NCBI RefSeq assembly: GCF_019977335.1
Contig: NZ_AP024653.1
Span: forward strand, 3,410,001 to 3,474,000
DNA: 64,000 nucleotides
From: Arthrobacter sp. NicSoilB4
GTDB taxonomy: Bacteria > Actinomycetota > Actinomycetes > Actinomycetales > Micrococcaceae
Reading direction: 5' to 3'
A program made the translations under genes and the position numbers. Numbering within the stretch: the first letter of the stretch is position 1; every line of letters starts with the position of its first letter. The notes under the pieces were generated by a model, which was not told where the DNA came from, did no database searches, and was given only the letters and a program-made list of their open reading frames with translations. Shown piece after piece: positions 35,277 to 43,300 of the stretch.

Positions 35277-35293
35277 TTTAAGAACGGCTTAAG
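35277..35293. promoter_or_regulatory. PmrA-box-like direct repeat
   Basis: TTTAAG-AACGG-CTTAAG matches the pattern yTTAAk-N5-yTTAAk bound by PmrA-type OmpR regulators. It lies 63 bases before the PAP2 start, the first gene of an operon that ends in an OmpR-type regulator and its kinase. Autoregulation is inferred. Confidence 0.55.
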
Positions 35294-35348
35294 AAGTGCC
35301 GGGGCCATCCAGCAGCAATCCTGGCCGTGCAGCGGTACTGTGAGGCGC

Positions 35349-35732
35349 ATGGAGATGCGCCTCGAAGTTGTGCAGGTACCCGTCGCGGATGTCGACCGGT
35401 CCAAGTCGTTCTATACCGAGAAGCTGGGCTTTGTCCTTGACCACGATGTTGAGTACATCCCCGGAATGAGGGTGGTGCAGCTGACCCCGCCGGGTTCGGC
35501 CGCTTCGGTCGTCATAGGAACCGGAATGACAAGCATGGCACCGGGCAGCCTCGAAGGGCTGCAGCTCGTTGTGCCCGACATCGGTGCGACTCGAGCCGAA
35601 CTCCTGGCCCGGGGCGCCGATATCAGTGAGGTCCAGGACATGGGCGGGGTGAAGTTTGCCTACTTCGCTGACCCGGACGGCAACCGCTGGGTCATCCAGG
35701 GTGCAACGCCTCCGGCCGCCATGCGCAAGTAA
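35349..35732 (+). CDS. VOC (glyoxalase/bleomycin resistance)-family protein
   Basis: A 127-residue vicinal-oxygen-chelate protein with paired beta-alpha-beta-beta-beta units: 'VQVPVADVDRSKSFYTEKLG' starts the first and 'LQLVVPDIGATRAELLARGA' the second, ending 'FAYFADPDGNRWVIQGATP'. It lacks the full glyoxalase I metal set, so another enzyme or drug-binding role is likely. TACTGT is seven bases before the ATG with no Shine-Dalgarno, so it is probably leaderless. Confidence 0.88.
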   Translation: MEMRLEVVQVPVADVDRSKSFYTEKLGFVLDHDVEYIPGMRVVQLTPPGSAASVVIGTGMTSMAPGSLEGLQLVVPDIGATRAELLARGADISEVQDMGGVKFAYFADPDGNRWVIQGATPPAAMRK

Positions 35733-35842
35733 AAGGCGACTGGCCGGGATCTTCCGCATGCCCGGCCGGGACCCTGAGATTAAGGGTAGGCCGGTATCGC
35801 GATGTACTGGCGCCCGGCCTCCACTCCACGATTCAGGGCAGA

Positions 35843-36436
35843 ATGGAACGCATGACCCTTACGACGTTTGCCCTTGTCCGCCATGGCCAGACGGACTGGA
35901 ACGCTCAGCGCCGGCTGCAGGGGTCCACCGACATCCCACTGAACGACGTCGGCCGCGGCCAGGCGCGTGACGCCGTCGCCGTCCTGTCCGGCTACGAGTG
36001 GGACACCATCGTGTCCTCGCCGCTGAGCCGCGCCGCGGAGACCGCCGACTTGATCGCCGCAGGGCTGGGACTCGGCGCCGCCCGCCGAGTCCCAGAACTC
36101 ACCGAACGAGGCTTCGGCCCCGCCGAGGGCCTGCAGGCCAGCCCCGAATTGGACGCGCTGCGCACACCTGACGGATTCCGTGGCGCGGAAAGCGAGCAGG
36201 ATGCCGCCAGCCGCGGGGTGGCTGCGCTGGAAGCCCTCGCCGGGGAGTTCGGTGGCCGCCGTGTCCTGGTGGTCGCCCACGGTTCCCTGATCCGCGTGAG
36301 CCTCAGCCGCGCCATCGGCCGGCCCCTGCAAAGCATCGACAACGCCGCACTCAACCTGGCCCACCACCATCCCGTCGACGGCTGGCAGCTCGAATACTTC
36401 AACGGCGAGCGGGTCGTCGCCGGCCTTCCTGCCTAA
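35843..36436 (+). CDS. Histidine phosphatase family protein
   Basis: A 197-residue phosphoglycerate-mutase-like phosphatase. The phospho-histidine motif is 'LVRHGQTDWNAQRRLQGSTD', the second arginine is in 'SSPLSRAAETADLI', and the C-terminal His is in 'VLVVAHGSLIRVSL'. Related proteins dephosphorylate small phosphoesters such as alpha-ribazole phosphate or glucosyl-3-phosphoglycerate. ATG 35852 (MTLTTFALV) lies seven bases after CAGAAT and is an equally good start. It is convergent with the next gene. Confidence 0.9.
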   Translation: MERMTLTTFALVRHGQTDWNAQRRLQGSTDIPLNDVGRGQARDAVAVLSGYEWDTIVSSPLSRAAETADLIAAGLGLGAARRVPELTERGFGPAEGLQASPELDALRTPDGFRGAESEQDAASRGVAALEALAGEFGGRRVLVVAHGSLIRVSLSRAIGRPLQSIDNAALNLAHHHPVDGWQLEYFNGERVVAGLPA

Positions 36437-36458
36437 GGCTTCTTTCCGCCGCGCTGCA

Positions 36459-37388
36459 TCACTCGACGTCGTCGACCGTGACGGCAATCTTCCCGCGTGT
36501 GTGCCCTTCCATGTTGAGCCGGAAGGCGTCTGCTGCTTCCCGCAACGGGAAAGTCCGGGCAATTTCAACCCGGATTTTGTGCTCGTCGACCAGATCGGCG
36601 AGCTCCTGCAGCTCGGCACCGACAGGGTTCACCCACATCCAGGTGCCGCCATGCTCTTCCACGTCGCTGTCCGCGATGGAGGCGTGGCGGCCGCCGTCGG
36701 CCAGGACAGCCAGCGTGGACTCAAGATTCCCGCCCACGAAGTCCGCCACCACGTCGACGCCGTCGGGCCGCAGGGCGCGCACCTGGCCGGCAAGTCCTTC
36801 GCCGTAGCTGACGGGCTCGGCACCGAGCGACCGCAGGAAGTCGTGGTTCTTTTCTGAGGCGGTCGCGATGACCTTGGCGCCCCGGGTCGCGGCGATCTGG
36901 ATGCCCAGGGACCCCACGCCGCCGGCGCCGCCATGGATCAGCACGGTTTCGCCCGCCTTGAGGCCCAAACGGTTAAGGACTTGATAAGCCGTCAGGCCCA
37001 CCAGGGGAAGACCGGCGGACTCGTTCCACCCCAGGGATGCCGGCTTGCGGGCAAGCAGCCGCTCCGGCAGGGCAATGTACTCGGCGAAGCTGCCGCCGTG
37101 GACATAGTCTTTGCGGCCGTAGGAAATGACCTCGTCGCCGGGCTGGAAGTGCGGCGCGTCAATTCCAACCGATTCGACGACGCCGGCCACATCCCACCCG
37201 GGAATCGCGGGGAACTGCAGGTCCATGGCCGGGTCCAAATAGCCGGCCATGATCTTCCAGTCGACCGGGTTCACCGCTGCCGCTTTGACTTTGACCAGGA
37301 CCATCCCCGGCCCGACCTTCGGCATCGGCTGCTCTGTCAGTTCAAGGACGTCGGGGTTTCCGTATGCGCTGTAAGTTATTGCCTTCAT
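36459..37388 (-). CDS. NADP-dependent quinone-oxidoreductase-like enzyme
   Basis: A 309-residue medium-chain dehydrogenase/reductase without the structural zinc cysteines. The catalytic domain has 'PGWDVAGVVESVG' and the Rossmann domain 'HGGAGGVGSLGIQIAATRGA', ending with 'FPLREAADAFRLNMEGHTRG', which is typical of quinone oxidoreductases that act on alkenals or quinones. It is monocistronic. The 218 bases upstream of its start, up to the next gene, show nothing further. Confidence 0.9.
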   Translation of the reverse strand: MKAITYSAYGNPDVLELTEQPMPKVGPGMVLVKVKAAAVNPVDWKIMAGYLDPAMDLQFPAIPGWDVAGVVESVGIDAPHFQPGDEVISYGRKDYVHGGSFAEYIALPERLLARKPASLGWNESAGLPLVGLTAYQVLNRLGLKAGETVLIHGGAGGVGSLGIQIAATRGAKVIATASEKNHDFLRSLGAEPVSYGEGLAGQVRALRPDGVDVVADFVGGNLESTLAVLADGGRHASIADSDVEEHGGTWMWVNPVGAELQELADLVDEHKIRVEIARTFPLREAADAFRLNMEGHTRGKIAVTVDDVE

Positions 37389-37606
37389 ACCGGGCTGAAC
37401 AGCCGCTTTCCGGCCACTATTCCTCCACCGCAGGGCGGGTGCGGCATCTCACCGTGGCGATGTGGTGAGAATCGGCCGTCCTACGCTGGTGCCGGGTTCC
37501 GGCTGGCGCTGCGGGATGGTCTTGCGCCAAGTCACACCTACTTGCGGGAGCACTGTGTTAGCGTCACGTGGAATACGTGGCAGCCGGCAAATTGGGGGAA
37601 ATAACT

Positions 37607-37762
37607 GTGGACGTTGGCCTACTGGTGGGTATTGTCTGGACTCTTGGACAGATAGGGCTGGTTCTCTTGTTGCTGTACGTCGTCGTACGGCTGGCAGTCA
37701 CGCACTCCCTCAACGCCCATCGCAGGAGCGAGACGGAGGAGCCAACGCATGCCGGCCGCTGA
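37607..37762 (+). CDS. Small single-helix membrane protein
   Basis: A 51-residue protein starting VDVGLLVGIVWTLGQIGLVL with one long hydrophobic helix and a polar, basic then acidic tail (SLNAHRRSETEEPTHAGR). GTG 37607 is preceded by GGGGGAA at a proper distance. An upstream in-frame ATG at 37568 would put that site inside the gene. It overlaps the next gene by 14 bases, indicating coupling to the hydrolase. No function is recognised. Confidence 0.6.
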   Translation: MDVGLLVGIVWTLGQIGLVLLLLYVVVRLAVTHSLNAHRRSETEEPTHAGR

Positions 37763-38615
37763 CCAGGATGCCGGCACGCAGCCCGAAGTAGCGAAAGTCC
37801 CAGTGGGGAGCCTTGTTTTCGACGTCACCACCGCAGGGCCTCCGGACGGACCGCCCGTCCTCCTGCTGCACGGTTTCCCGCAGACGTCGTGGTCCTGGCG
37901 CCATGTCATCCGGGTTCTGGCACATGCGGGCTACCGGACGATTGCCGTTGACCAGCGGGGCTACTCGGCGCAGGCCAGTCCGGCGCCGGTCGACGAGTAT
38001 GCGGGACACCACCTGGTCAAGGACGTGACCGGCCTGCTCGACGCCCTCGGCATTGCCTCGGCGCACCTGGTGGGCCATGACTGGGGAGCGGCCGTGGCCT
38101 GGCAGATTGCCAGCCACTACCCGCAGCGGGTCCGCACGCTGAGCGCACTCTCGGTGCCGCACCCCGCCGCGTTCGCGGAGGCGCTCACCACCGACGCCGA
38201 CCAGCAGGCCAGGTCCGCCTACATGGCCGACTTCGCCCGCCCCGGCCACGAAGACATCCTGCTGGCGAATGGCGCGTCGAACCTCAGGGCACTGTTTGGC
38301 GACGGCACGGGCGTCGACGTCGACCATGTCCTCAGCCGGGTCGGCACCGGCCCGGAACTCCGGCGTGCACTGAACTGGTACTCGGCGCAGTCGCTGCAGG
38401 GCGCCGCCAGGACCCCGCCCACCCAGGTGCCCACCCTGCACATCTGGTCCGACGCCGATTGGGCGCTTGGCGAGTACGGCGCCCGCGCGACGGAACGCTT
38501 CGTCAGCGGCCCCTACCGGTTCGAGGTGCTCCGCGGGATCAGCCACTGGATTCCCGAACACGCACCGGACGCGGCGGCGGAACTGGTGATGGAGCACATC
38601 GAGCGCTATTCCTGA
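37749..38615 (+). CDS. Alpha/beta hydrolase, epoxide hydrolase/haloalkane dehalogenase-like
   Basis: A 288-residue hydrolase. 'VLLLHGFPQTSWSWRHVIRV' is the HGFP oxyanion loop, 'LVGHDWGAAVAWQIASHYPQ' carries an Asp nucleophile (GHDWG), and 'LHIWSDADWAL' and 'GISHWIPEHAPD' hold the remaining triad. An Asp nucleophile and HGFP motif point to epoxide hydrolase or dehalogenase chemistry rather than esterase. It overlaps the small membrane protein gene and is followed by a strong terminator. Confidence 0.9.
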   Translation: MPAADQDAGTQPEVAKVPVGSLVFDVTTAGPPDGPPVLLLHGFPQTSWSWRHVIRVLAHAGYRTIAVDQRGYSAQASPAPVDEYAGHHLVKDVTGLLDALGIASAHLVGHDWGAAVAWQIASHYPQRVRTLSALSVPHPAAFAEALTTDADQQARSAYMADFARPGHEDILLANGASNLRALFGDGTGVDVDHVLSRVGTGPELRRALNWYSAQSLQGAARTPPTQVPTLHIWSDADWALGEYGARATERFVSGPYRFEVLRGISHWIPEHAPDAAAELVMEHIERYS

Positions 38616-38661
38616 CTGCCGGCCGGCACGGCCCGAAAGTCCGCCCGGCCCAGGACACCCG

Positions 38662-38694
38662 AAAGCCCGCCTCCCTCCGGGGACGCGGGCTTTT
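38662..38694 (+). terminator. Rho-independent terminator
   Basis: AAAGCCCGC (38662-38670) and GCGGGCTTT (38685-38693) form a nine-base stem with a T-run, 47 bases after the hydrolase stop. Confidence 0.85.
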
Positions 38695-38727
38695 CCGTGC
38701 CCGCCCCGATTGATTCCGCCCCGCCCA

Positions 38728-38783
38728 TTGACGGGTGTACGCCGTACACTCTAGTCTTATTCAAACAGGTGTACGCCGTACAC
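38728..38783 (+). promoter_or_regulatory. Promoter with two identical 15-base palindromic operators
   Basis: GTGTACGCCGTACAC occurs twice (38735-38749 and 38769-38783), perfect palindromes around a central C. A -35 (TTGACG, 38728-38733) and -10 (TAGTCT, 38752-38757) are 18 bases apart; the first operator fills the spacer and the second lies just downstream of the start point. This is a textbook TetR-type repression layout for the following dehydrogenase genes. Confidence 0.8.
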
Positions 38784-38805
38784 CTAGAAGGTGGAGGAGC
38801 CCCAC

Positions 38806-39903
38806 ATGAATGTGATCCAGACAGGCAGCGACCACAAGCCGCGCGGCACCGACGACGCCGGCACGCACCCGGGCGCCACGATGAGGGCAGCCGCCTACCG
38901 GCGGTTTGGCGGTCCCGAGGTGGTCCGGCTCGAGGAGGTCCCCCGGCCCTCGCCGCGTCCGGACGAGGTCCTCATCAGGGTTCACGCCAGCACGCTCAGC
39001 GCGGCCGACCGCCGGGCCCGCAGCCGCACCGTTCCGGCCGGACTGCAGGTCCCTACCGCCCTGGCGCTCGGCGTCTTCAGGCCGCGGCGCAGGATTCTGG
39101 GGATGGACGTTGCCGGCGTGGTGGAGGCCACGGGTTCGGACGTGAGCAAGTTCAAGGTCGGGGACGAGGTGGTGGCCATGCTGGGGTCAAACTTCGGCGG
39201 CCATGCGGAGTATGTGGCGGTCCGGCAGGACGGGCCCATCACAGCCAAACCGCGCACCATGAATTTCGCGGAGGCCGTCACGCTTGTTTTCGGCGGGCTT
39301 CCGGCCCAGCGCTTCCTGGCGCTGGCCGACGTCGAGCCAGGCGACACTGTCCTGATCAACGGAGCCTCCGGCGCAGTGGGCACGGCAGCGGTGCAGCTCG
39401 CCAAACACCTCGGCGCCCAGGTGACGGCCGTCTGCAGCGGCGGAAACAGCGGGCTGGTGGCCTCCCTCGGCGCGGACCATGTGATCGACTACACCGCCGA
39501 GGACTTCACCGCACGGGGACAGCGCTACGACGTGATCATGGACTGCGTGGGCAATGCCCCCTTCAGCCGGGTCGCCGGCTCCCTGAAACCGGGCGGGGCC
39601 CTGCTTCTGGTCGTCGCCGACCTCAAAGGGATGCTGCAGGCACCCGGCAACGGCCGCAGAAGCGGAACGCTCGTTACCGCCGGCGATCTCAGGCTTAACT
39701 ACACTGCGGAAGACCTGGCCGCCCTCGTCCGCCTCGCGGAAAGCGGCCACTACAAGGCCGTCATCGACCGGACCTACCCGCTTACCGAGATAGTGCAGGC
39801 CCACCGCTTTGTCGACACCGGCCGCAAGAAGGGGAACGTCATCGTTCAGATCACAAGCGGATCCCCCGAACCGCTGAACGTTCTGAAGCAAACCCCGGCA
39901 TAG
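38806..39903 (+). CDS. NAD(P)-dependent alcohol dehydrogenase / quinone reductase (MDR)
   Basis: A 365-residue medium-chain dehydrogenase. A polar N-terminal extension of about 25 residues precedes the usual start 'MRAAAYRRFGGPEVVRLEEV'; the cofactor motif is 'INGASGAVGTAAVQLAKHLG' and the end reads 'EIVQAHRFVDTGRKKGNVIV'. No zinc ligands are seen. GGAGGAG lies before ATG 38806; an internal ATG at 38881 is the alternative. It is directly downstream of the twin-palindrome promoter, so it is probably induced by an aldehyde, quinone or xenobiotic via an unlinked TetR regulator. Confidence 0.9.
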   Translation: MNVIQTGSDHKPRGTDDAGTHPGATMRAAAYRRFGGPEVVRLEEVPRPSPRPDEVLIRVHASTLSAADRRARSRTVPAGLQVPTALALGVFRPRRRILGMDVAGVVEATGSDVSKFKVGDEVVAMLGSNFGGHAEYVAVRQDGPITAKPRTMNFAEAVTLVFGGLPAQRFLALADVEPGDTVLINGASGAVGTAAVQLAKHLGAQVTAVCSGGNSGLVASLGADHVIDYTAEDFTARGQRYDVIMDCVGNAPFSRVAGSLKPGGALLLVVADLKGMLQAPGNGRRSGTLVTAGDLRLNYTAEDLAALVRLAESGHYKAVIDRTYPLTEIVQAHRFVDTGRKKGNVIVQITSGSPEPLNVLKQTPA

Positions 39904-40002
39904 TACTCATGAGCAACCCGAGCAGGGACTATCGCCGGCGCCGGGCCGGCGGATACCGTACTGGCAGCCGCTCTCCCGCGGACAAACCAGAAAGGACCCA
40001 CC

Positions 40003-41040
40003 GTGGAACTCATGACCGCCTGGACCACCGGCGGCGACGGAATCGCCAAGCTGTCGCCCGTCCGGGTGCCGCGGCCCACCCCGGGCCCCGAGGAAATTCT
40101 GGTCCGGATCAATGCGCTCTCCCTGAACTACCGGGACCTGATGGTCATCAACGGCAGGGACGGCTGGAAGCCCCCGGCCGCCGTCGTGCCGCTCTCCGAC
40201 GCTGCCGGCACCGCCGTGGAAACCGGGGACGGCGTCACCCGGTTCGGCGTGGGCAGCCGCGTCGCCCCAATCTTCCTGCCCAAGTGGCACACCGGGCAGC
40301 TGAACCGGGAGACCTACGTGGACCCGACGGGCGGACCGCGCAACCGCGGCATGCTCGCGGAATACATCACGGTCCATCAGGATGAGGCCGTGGAAATCCC
40401 CCCGGAGATCAGCGATATCCACGCGGCCACCCTGCCCGTCGCGGCGACCACCGCCTGGCACGCCGTCGCGAGGCGAAGCCGCGTGCAACCTGGCGACACC
40501 GTCCTGATCCACGGCACCGGCAGCGTGGCCCTGTTTGCCTTGCAGTTCACCGTCGCGATCGGCGGAATCCCCATCATCACGTCCAGCAGCGAGGAGAAAC
40601 TCGCCAAGGCACGGGCACTCGGCGCCCGCCACACCGTCAACTACGCCGACTCGCCGGACCTCGCCGCCCAGGTACTGGCATTCACGTCCGGAGACGGTGT
40701 TGACCACGTCATCGAGACGATCGGCGGCGAGAACCTCAACCACTCCCTCAAAGCGGTCAGGATCGGTGGAACCATCAGCTTCATCGGCCTCCTCGCCGGG
40801 ACCGCCGCACGCATCAACACCTACGAGTTCGTCGCCAAAAACGTCACCATCCACGGCATTGAAACCGGCTCCCGCGAGATGTTCGAGGAAATGACCCGCT
40901 TCATCGCACAGCACCGGATTGCCCCGGTGATCGACTCCACGTACGCCACCGGCCAGGTGCAGGACGCGCTCCGGCACCTCGAAGCCGGCGCGCCCTTCGG
41001 CAAGATCGTCCTCCTGCCGGAACGGACGGCATCCGCCTAG
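40003..41040 (+). CDS. NAD(P)-dependent alcohol dehydrogenase (MDR), second
   Basis: A protein of about 345 residues, 99 bases downstream of the previous MDR gene and probably in the same transcript. 'MTAWTTGGDGIAKLSPVRVP' opens the catalytic domain, 'LVRINALSLNYRDLMVINGR' follows, and the cofactor site is 'IHGTGSVALFALQFTVAIGG'. Zinc ligands are absent. It starts at GTG 40003 after AAAGGA; ATG 40012 is possible. It is a different MDR subfamily from its neighbour, so the two likely act on different steps or substrates. Confidence 0.9.
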   Translation: MELMTAWTTGGDGIAKLSPVRVPRPTPGPEEILVRINALSLNYRDLMVINGRDGWKPPAAVVPLSDAAGTAVETGDGVTRFGVGSRVAPIFLPKWHTGQLNRETYVDPTGGPRNRGMLAEYITVHQDEAVEIPPEISDIHAATLPVAATTAWHAVARRSRVQPGDTVLIHGTGSVALFALQFTVAIGGIPIITSSSEEKLAKARALGARHTVNYADSPDLAAQVLAFTSGDGVDHVIETIGGENLNHSLKAVRIGGTISFIGLLAGTAARINTYEFVAKNVTIHGIETGSREMFEEMTRFIAQHRIAPVIDSTYATGQVQDALRHLEAGAPFGKIVLLPERTASA

Positions 41041-41263
41041 GACAGCCGCGGACGAAGGCGTGGTCTTCCGCGTAGCCGTGGGGGGAAGGTAAAACGGCAT
41101 CCTAACGCCGGCCGCGGCCCACCAAAAGGGCTGGATCCGGAGGCCGCAGCGGTAGACAATCAAAACGGCTGCGCGGCATGTGGTTCAACAGCAGACGAAC
41201 TGCACACGCGGATCCAGTGAAGCCACCGAGCACTCCCCCAAACGGTTGGAAAGGAGCCAGAAA

Positions 41264-41656
41264 ATGCCCAACGACCTTACGTAGTTGGTCAGCGTCCGCT
41301 ACATGGTGGACGACGTCGAGGCGGCGGTCGACTTCTATACAAAACACCTCGGTTTCACCCTCAGGATGGGCGCGGCTCCGGCGTTTGCAGACGTCACGCG
41401 CGGCCGGCTGCGGCTCCTCCTGAGCGGGCCGGGCAGCTCCGCAGGCCGGCCCATGCCGGACGGCACGGTGCCGGCGCCCGGAGGTTGGAACCGGATCCAC
41501 CTCATCGTGAGCGACATCGCCGCCGAGGTGGAGCGGCTGCGGGCCGCCGGCGTCACCTTCCGGAACGACATTGTCACCGGTCCCGGCGGGCAGCAGATTC
41601 TGCTGGAAGACCCGTCCGGAAACGTTGTCGAGTTGTTCCAGCCCGCCGGCGGATAG
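41264..41656 (+). pseudogene. VOC-family protein gene with early nonsense codon
   Basis: AAGGAG lies eight bases before ATG 41264, and the frame reads M-P-N-D-L-T, then TAG at 41282-41284, then 'LVSVRYMVDDVEAAVDFYTK' and an otherwise intact VOC domain to 'NVVELFQPAGG'. CAG to TAG would be a single change. The TTG directly after the stop could allow re-initiation, giving nearly full-length protein. Everything downstream is undamaged, so the change is recent, an error, or tolerated. The 223 bases upstream show no other gene. Confidence 0.8.
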
Positions 41657-41673
41657 CACGCAGTCTCAAGCAG

Positions 41674-41709
41674 AGCGGACGACGGCGGGACCTCCCGCCG
41701 TCGTCCGCT
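41674..41709. terminator. Bidirectional terminator hairpin, family member 2
   Basis: Perfect 17-base arms (41674-41690 and 41693-41709) with a two-base spacer and the core GACGACGGCGGGA shared with two other hairpins in the window. It lies between convergent genes. Confidence 0.85.
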
Positions 41710-41726
41710 TCCACGTCGAGCCTGCG

Positions 41727-42395
41727 TCAGGCGCCCTGCCGTCGCACCATTTCGCTGATCCAGGCCGGCGCGAACGGGGAGGTGCAGTTCGGCGGGGTTG
41801 GGTAGTCCTTGAGGACCTCGAGCCGTTCGCCGATGTCGATCGCCCGGGCACGGTGCCCGGGGTGCTGGATTCCGATCTGGGCCAGGCACGTGTTCATCGC
41901 CCATTGCAGCCGGTCCGGAGCGTCCTTCATCTGCGCCTCGATGGTGTCGAGCAGCCCCGGCAGGTCAAGCCCCTCGGGCTGCTTCACCACCCGTTCACTG
42001 GTCAGCGCCCATCCGGCGCTGGCCACCACGGGGCCGGGATCCGCGGTCCAGGCCACCCGCAACTCCTCCGCGTGCGGGCTCTTCTTGACCACATAGCCCA
42101 CCAGCCAGTCGTGCACCTTGGGCGCCCGTGACTCGCGCAGCATGGCATCCAGCTCGTCGCGTCCGAACTCCTTGGGCCGGCAGATCAGCAGCGCGAGGAG
42201 GCGTGCGGGGGTGTCATCCGTCGCCCAGAGAACGCGGGCGAGGTCCTGCTGCGTCTTCAGGCGTTTGGCGATGGCGCGCAGCTTGGAGAGATTCACGCCG
42301 TGGTCATCGCCGTGCTTCTCGTTGACCGCGCGCATCTTCGGGTTCTCAAGGGCGGCCAGCTCGGCCATCAGCTCGGAGACTGTCGTCTGGGACAT
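41727..42395 (-). CDS. DNA alkylation repair (AlkD-like) HEAT protein
   Basis: A 222-residue all-helical protein. 'LMAELAALENPKMRAVNEKH', 'GVNLSKLRAIAKRLKTQQDL' and 'PKEFGRDELDAMLRESRAPK' resemble the HEAT-like repeats of the DNA alkylation repair (AlkC/AlkD) family. A conserved 'VHDWLVGYVVKKSPHAEEL' follows. AlkD proteins excise alkylated bases, but this subgroup is divergent and activity is not certain. ATG 42395 has AAGGA five bases upstream, better than the upstream ATG at 42416. Confidence 0.78.
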   Translation of the reverse strand: MSQTTVSELMAELAALENPKMRAVNEKHGDDHGVNLSKLRAIAKRLKTQQDLARVLWATDDTPARLLALLICRPKEFGRDELDAMLRESRAPKVHDWLVGYVVKKSPHAEELRVAWTADPGPVVASAGWALTSERVVKQPEGLDLPGLLDTIEAQMKDAPDRLQWAMNTCLAQIGIQHPGHRARAIDIGERLEVLKDYPTPPNCTSPFAPAWISEMVRRQGA

Positions 42396-42463
42396 GGGAT
42401 CCTTCCGGTCATTCACGTGTTGGACCTCCGGCCCGGCACTGTAGACAGCCTATGGCACCGTAC

Positions 42464-43300
42464 TCAGCGCACTGACTTCCGCTCGTAGAGCGCCATCGAC
42501 CAGGCGTACCCGGCGGCCGCAATCACCACGCACCACCCAACCGCGAGCACCGGGCTCCAGCCGAGCGGGGTGCCGAGCAGCAGCCCGCGGATGGCCTCGA
42601 TGAATGGTGTGAACGGCTGGTACTGCGCGAACCACTGCATCCACTCCGGCATCGACCCGGTGGGCACGAAGCCGCTGCTGAGGAAGGGCAGGAAGGTCAG
42701 CAGGAGGGGCAGATTGCTCGCGGTCTCCACCGACCTCGCCTGCATGCCCATGGCCACCCCCAGCCAGCTGATCGCGAACGCGATGAGGACAAGCAGACCG
42801 GCTGCCGCAATCCAGTCGACCGGTCCGGCCGTCGGGCGGAAACCGATCAGCATTCCGACGCCGAGCACCAGCACGACGGCGATCATCGCCTGGATGGTGT
42901 TGCCGAGCACGTGCCCGGCGAGCACCGCCGCCCGCGAGATCGCCATGGTGCGGAACCGCGCCGTGATGCCTTCGGCCATGTCCATCGCGACCGTCGTCGA
43001 GGTGCCTCCTGCGCTGCCGGCGATGGTCAGCAGCAGGATGCCCGGCATCACGTAGGCGACGTACGCCTCCCGCCCGCCGGCCGGATCCGCGCCGGGCAGG
43101 CCGGCCCCGAGCGTGCCGCCGAACACGAACACGAAGAACAATAGGAGCACCACCGGGCCCACGATGGTGAACACTGACAGGCCCGGATAGCGGACCATGT
43201 GCAGCAGGTTGCGGCTCAGCATGGTGATCGAGTCGGCGAGGACGTGCGACTGTCGGCCGGCGCCCGCGGCCGTCCGGCGCTGGGCGGTGATGGTGGTCAT
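42464..43300 (-). CDS. ABC-2 transporter permease, daunorubicin-resistance (DrrB) type
   Basis: A 278-residue membrane protein with six helices, 'NLLHMVRYPGLSVFTIVGPV' before helix 1, and the ABC-2 motif 'LPFLSSGFVPTGSMPEWMQW' followed by 'YQPFTPFIEAIRGLLLGTPL'. It pairs with the ATPase whose stop overlaps its start by four bases. Such pairs export hydrophobic drugs or lipids. It is last in the RHH-DUF4097-DrrA-DrrB operon. Confidence 0.93.
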   Translation of the reverse strand: MTTITAQRRTAAGAGRQSHVLADSITMLSRNLLHMVRYPGLSVFTIVGPVVLLLFFVFVFGGTLGAGLPGADPAGGREAYVAYVMPGILLLTIAGSAGGTSTTVAMDMAEGITARFRTMAISRAAVLAGHVLGNTIQAMIAVVLVLGVGMLIGFRPTAGPVDWIAAAGLLVLIAFAISWLGVAMGMQARSVETASNLPLLLTFLPFLSSGFVPTGSMPEWMQWFAQYQPFTPFIEAIRGLLLGTPLGWSPVLAVGWCVVIAAAGYAWSMALYERKSVR

